25,165 bases of DNA from an uncultured Eubacteriales bacterium (GTDB lineage Bacteria > Bacillota > Clostridia > Peptostreptococcales > Anaerovoracaceae), in NCBI GenBank assembly GCA_902803725.1, contig CADCRD010000041.1:1-25165 (forward strand), in the 5' to 3' direction. The position numbers and the translations under genes are program-made. Of the stretch, positions 22,643 to 25,165 are shown piece after piece. The notes under the pieces are model-generated. The model was not told the origin of the DNA. It searched no databases and was given only the letters and a program-made list of their open reading frames with translations. Position 1 is the first letter of the stretch. Each line of letters begins with the position of its first letter.

Positions 22643-25165
22643 TCATCTGAGATCATATTTGACATTCTCACGTCCGAGCAGCAGACCCGCAGCTGCAAGA
22701 AACTCACTAGAAGCATTGACATAAAGATTCTCCGGTGCCCTCAAGGGTTTTCTTCCTTCACCCGGATAAATGATGACCGGTTCACTGCCCGGATAAGCAC
22801 CAAGCAGACCAACTATATCGTTCATCGCCTCTTCAAAAGGCTTATCACATGATAATCTCAGTTTGACCACACCATTGCTGTCGTTATACGGCGTATGATC
22901 ATCCTTCGTCCGCTCCTTTTGCAGGGGTTTTGCCTCGTTTACCAGTATCTTCGGCAGCTCTTCCTCCTTAAAGTTCAGCTTGCCGCGAACAAGAATAATG
23001 CTGTCTTCGGCAAGCAGTGCATTATAGCGTTCATAAGCATTCGGAAAAACGACCAGCTCGACCTCGCCATAAAGATCCTCCAGCACTGCAAAGGCCATCA
23101 TCTGATTATTTTTAGTGACTTTCTGGTTTACAGCGGTTACTATACCACCCATGACCACTTCTTGTCCATCATTTATTCCCGTCGGTGTTTCGGATTCAGA
23201 TGCGGCAATCAGATCAGCGGCATTAACAGTTGAATATCTCTCGATCTGTGCACTGTAACTCTTCAGAGGATTATCAGTAAGATATATGCCGAGCATCTCT
23301 TTCTCCATGATGCTCTTTGCTTCTTTTTCAAAGTCCCCGATCTTCGGAAGACGCGCCATTGAGCCAGGATTTTCCATCGTGACCTGATTCAGCTGGAACA
23401 TTGACACCTGGCCTTCCAGATTCTTACGGCTCATATTCTGCGCCGACTCCAGCAGCTGCTCGTATACAGCTATGTGCTGAGCCTGATTTCCCTCAAGGCA
23501 GGATGTTGCACCGGCCTTGATCAGACTCTCGAGAGCTTTTTTGTTGACCCGCCTCGTATCAAGATTACTGATAAATGTGAATATATCCTGAGGCAGACCG
23601 TTCGTCTCACGCGCCCGGATTATCTCCTCGATAGCATTGTTTCCCACGTTCTTTATTCCGCGAAGACCATACAGAATCTCTCCGTTACGTATACTGTATC
23701 CTCTCATGCTGAGATTGACATCCGGAGGCGCGATCTTAATACCCATATCATTGCAGTTCCTGATGTACTGCGCCGTCTGCGCCGGATCTCCCATTACGCT
23801 GGTCAGCAATGCTGTCATGTATTCTATCGTGTAGTATTTTTTCAGATAAGCGGTCTCATATCCGATTATCGCATAAGCAGCTGCATGCGATTTGTTGAAG
23901 GCATACTCCGCAAAGCTGACCATCTGATCGAATATCCTGTTTCCTATATCAGCCGGAATGCCATTGCGCACACATCCCGGGATCTCGATATTTCCGTCTT
24001 CATCAAGCTTGCCGTTAAGAAATATCTCGCGCTCCGCGACCATCTCTTCCATTTTCTTTTTTGACATAGCTTTGCGCAGTTTGTCCGAGCGGCCATAGCT
24101 GTAGCCTGCAAGATCACGTACGATCTGCATGACCTGTTCCTGATAGACCATGCATCCGTATGTCGCATCGAGGATAGGTCTGAGCGATTCATGCAGATAT
24201 CTGATCTGCTCCGGATGCTTTTTGTTCCTGACATATGTGCCGATCGAATCCATCGGACCGGGCCTGTAAAGAGATATTCCGGCGATGATATCCTCAAAAC
24301 AGTCAGGATGAAGATCCCTCATGAATCTGGTCATGCCTGCCGATTCCAGCTGGAAGATACCCGGTGTGTTACCGGACGATATGACCTCGTATACCGCAGG
24401 ATCATCAAAATCCATGTCATGAAAATCTATTTCGATACCGTGCCTTTCCCTGATAAGATCAAGTGCATCTCTAATGATCGTTATGTTTCTGAGCCCCAGA
24501 AAGTCCATCTTCAGCAGGCCCAGTTCCTCAAGTGTGTTTTTTTCGAACTGTGTCTCTGTTACATCTCCGTCACTGTACAGCGGCACGTATTCATCTACGG
24601 CTTTTTTTGATATGACGACCCCGGCAGCGTGCGTCGAAGCATTCCTCGGCATGCCTTCCAGCGCCCTGGCCATATCCAGCACCTTTCTGGTCTGATGATC
24701 CTCATCGTACATCTTTTTCAGCTGCGGATTTCTCAAGAGCGCCTTGTCGATCGTTATATCGAGGTCGTTTGGGATCGCCTTGGCGATCCTGTCAGTATCG
24801 GCGTAGCTTACATTCATTACACGGCCCACATCCCTGACGGCTGCCCTGGCCTTTAAAGTGCCGAATGTTATGATCTGCGCCACACGGTCGGAACCGTATT
24901 TTCTGATAACATAATCTATCACTTCACCCCTGCGGTCATCGACAAAATCTATATCGATATCAGGCATACTGACCCTCTCGGGATTCAGAAATCTTTCAAA
25001 GATCAGTCCGTACTTTATCGGATCCGTATCGGTGATCCTCAGTGTATAAGCAACTATGCTGCCTGCGGCGGAGCCTCTGCCCGGGCCTACCATGATGCCG
25101 TTTTCTCTGGCAAAATTGACATAATCCCAGACTATGAGAAAGTAATCCACAAATCCCATCTGCTC
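22643..25165 (-). CDS. dnaE: DNA polymerase III alpha subunit DnaE, C-terminal 840 residues (cut by window edge)
   Basis: The upstream part, including the PHP domain, lies beyond the right edge; the reading frame is open to base 25165. The visible part covers the polymerase core, fingers, helix-hairpin-helix and OB domains. Catalytic aspartates are in SMPDIDIDF (about residues 67-74 of the visible chain) and in LLKMDFLGLRNITIIRDAL. Also seen are VGPGRGSAAGSIVAY and FAEYAFNKSHAAAYA, and YGLRGIKNVGNNAIEEI (HhH). GQVSMF is the beta-clamp-binding motif, and MGGIVTAVNQKVTKNNQMM with LYGEVELVVFP is the OB fold. This is the DnaE form, not PolC, as no exonuclease insert is present; Firmicutes usually have both. 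It reads into pfkA downstream. Confidence 0.97.
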   Translation of the reverse strand, partial: EQMGFVDYFLIVWDYVNFARENGIMVGPGRGSAAGSIVAYTLRITDTDPIKYGLIFERFLNPERVSMPDIDIDFVDDRRGEVIDYVIRKYGSDRVAQIITFGTLKARAAVRDVGRVMNVSYADTDRIAKAIPNDLDITIDKALLRNPQLKKMYDEDHQTRKVLDMARALEGMPRNASTHAAGVVISKKAVDEYVPLYSDGDVTETQFEKNTLEELGLLKMDFLGLRNITIIRDALDLIRERHGIEIDFHDMDFDDPAVYEVISSGNTPGIFQLESAGMTRFMRDLHPDCFEDIIAGISLYRPGPMDSIGTYVRNKKHPEQIRYLHESLRPILDATYGCMVYQEQVMQIVRDLAGYSYGRSDKLRKAMSKKKMEEMVAEREIFLNGKLDEDGNIEIPGCVRNGIPADIGNRIFDQMVSFAEYAFNKSHAAAYAIIGYETAYLKKYYTIEYMTALLTSVMGDPAQTAQYIRNCNDMGIKIAPPDVNLSMRGYSIRNGEILYGLRGIKNVGNNAIEEIIRARETNGLPQDIFTFISNLDTRRVNKKALESLIKAGATSCLEGNQAQHIAVYEQLLESAQNMSRKNLEGQVSMFQLNQVTMENPGSMARLPKIGDFEKEAKSIMEKEMLGIYLTDNPLKSYSAQIERYSTVNAADLIAASESETPTGINDGQEVVMGGIVTAVNQKVTKNNQMMAFAVLEDLYGEVELVVFPNAYERYNALLAEDSIILVRGKLNFKEEELPKILVNEAKPLQKERTKDDHTPYNDSNGVVKLRLSCDKPFEEAMNDIVGLLGAYPGSEPVIIYPGEGRKPLRAPENLYVNASSEFLAAAGLLLGRENVKYDLR

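Noticed and set aside
23474..24064. 196-codon open frame on the plus strand inside dnaE
   Set aside because: Antisense to conserved polymerase motifs; no promoter, ribosome binding site or recognisable domain.

Overview
The window looks like chromosomal core DNA of an anaerobic, moderate-GC Firmicute of class Clostridia. The grounds are strong AGGAGG-type ribosome binding sites, a dnaE-pfkA gene order typical of Firmicutes, a glutamate dehydrogenase close to the Clostridium symbiosum type, a BspA-like leucine-rich-repeat protein, an aldo/keto reductase with a C-terminal iron-sulfur domain, and an AddA-type recombination nuclease. I see no phage, insertion sequence, CRISPR array, tRNA or rRNA. 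The species cannot be named from the sequence alone.

Left part (1-9280). The minus strand carries the start of an NAD(P)HX dehydratase (nnrD, cut by the window edge) and the magnesium channel mgtE. Divergent from mgtE is a highly codon-biased glutamate dehydrogenase (gdhA). A bidirectional terminator separates gdhA from a convergent addA. Divergent from addA is gpmI, followed by a small membrane-anchored beta-rich protein of unknown function and a second bidirectional terminator.

Middle part (9292-14822), all minus strand. A pair of flavoproteins (HI0933/BaiN-like, then COG2509) is preceded by a single-domain universal stress protein. Upstream lies a likely transcription unit of a 57-residue membrane peptide, a VOC-fold protein, a thioredoxin-type glutathione peroxidase, a PPC-domain protein and a GNAT acetyltransferase, which reads as a small stress/detoxification cluster.

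Right part (14823-25165). An iron-sulfur aldo/keto reductase and an EamA transporter lie on the plus strand. Opposite them are a lipoprotein and a secreted LRR protein. Divergent from the LRR gene is dinB (DNA polymerase IV), whose extended -10 box sits so close to its start codon that the mRNA should be leaderless, and whose upstream region holds a LexA-like dyad. Between dinB and a tandem-GNAT gene lies a compact intergenic transcription unit with its own promoter, a 5' hairpin, a pyrimidine-rich linker and a strong 16-bp terminator: the best candidate here for an undescribed element, a small RNA of about 84 nt. The window closes with pfkA and the C-terminal 840 residues of dnaE.

A recurring 9-mer, TGTTATAAT (extended -10), lies correctly placed upstream of at least six genes and appears to be the usual promoter form of this genome.
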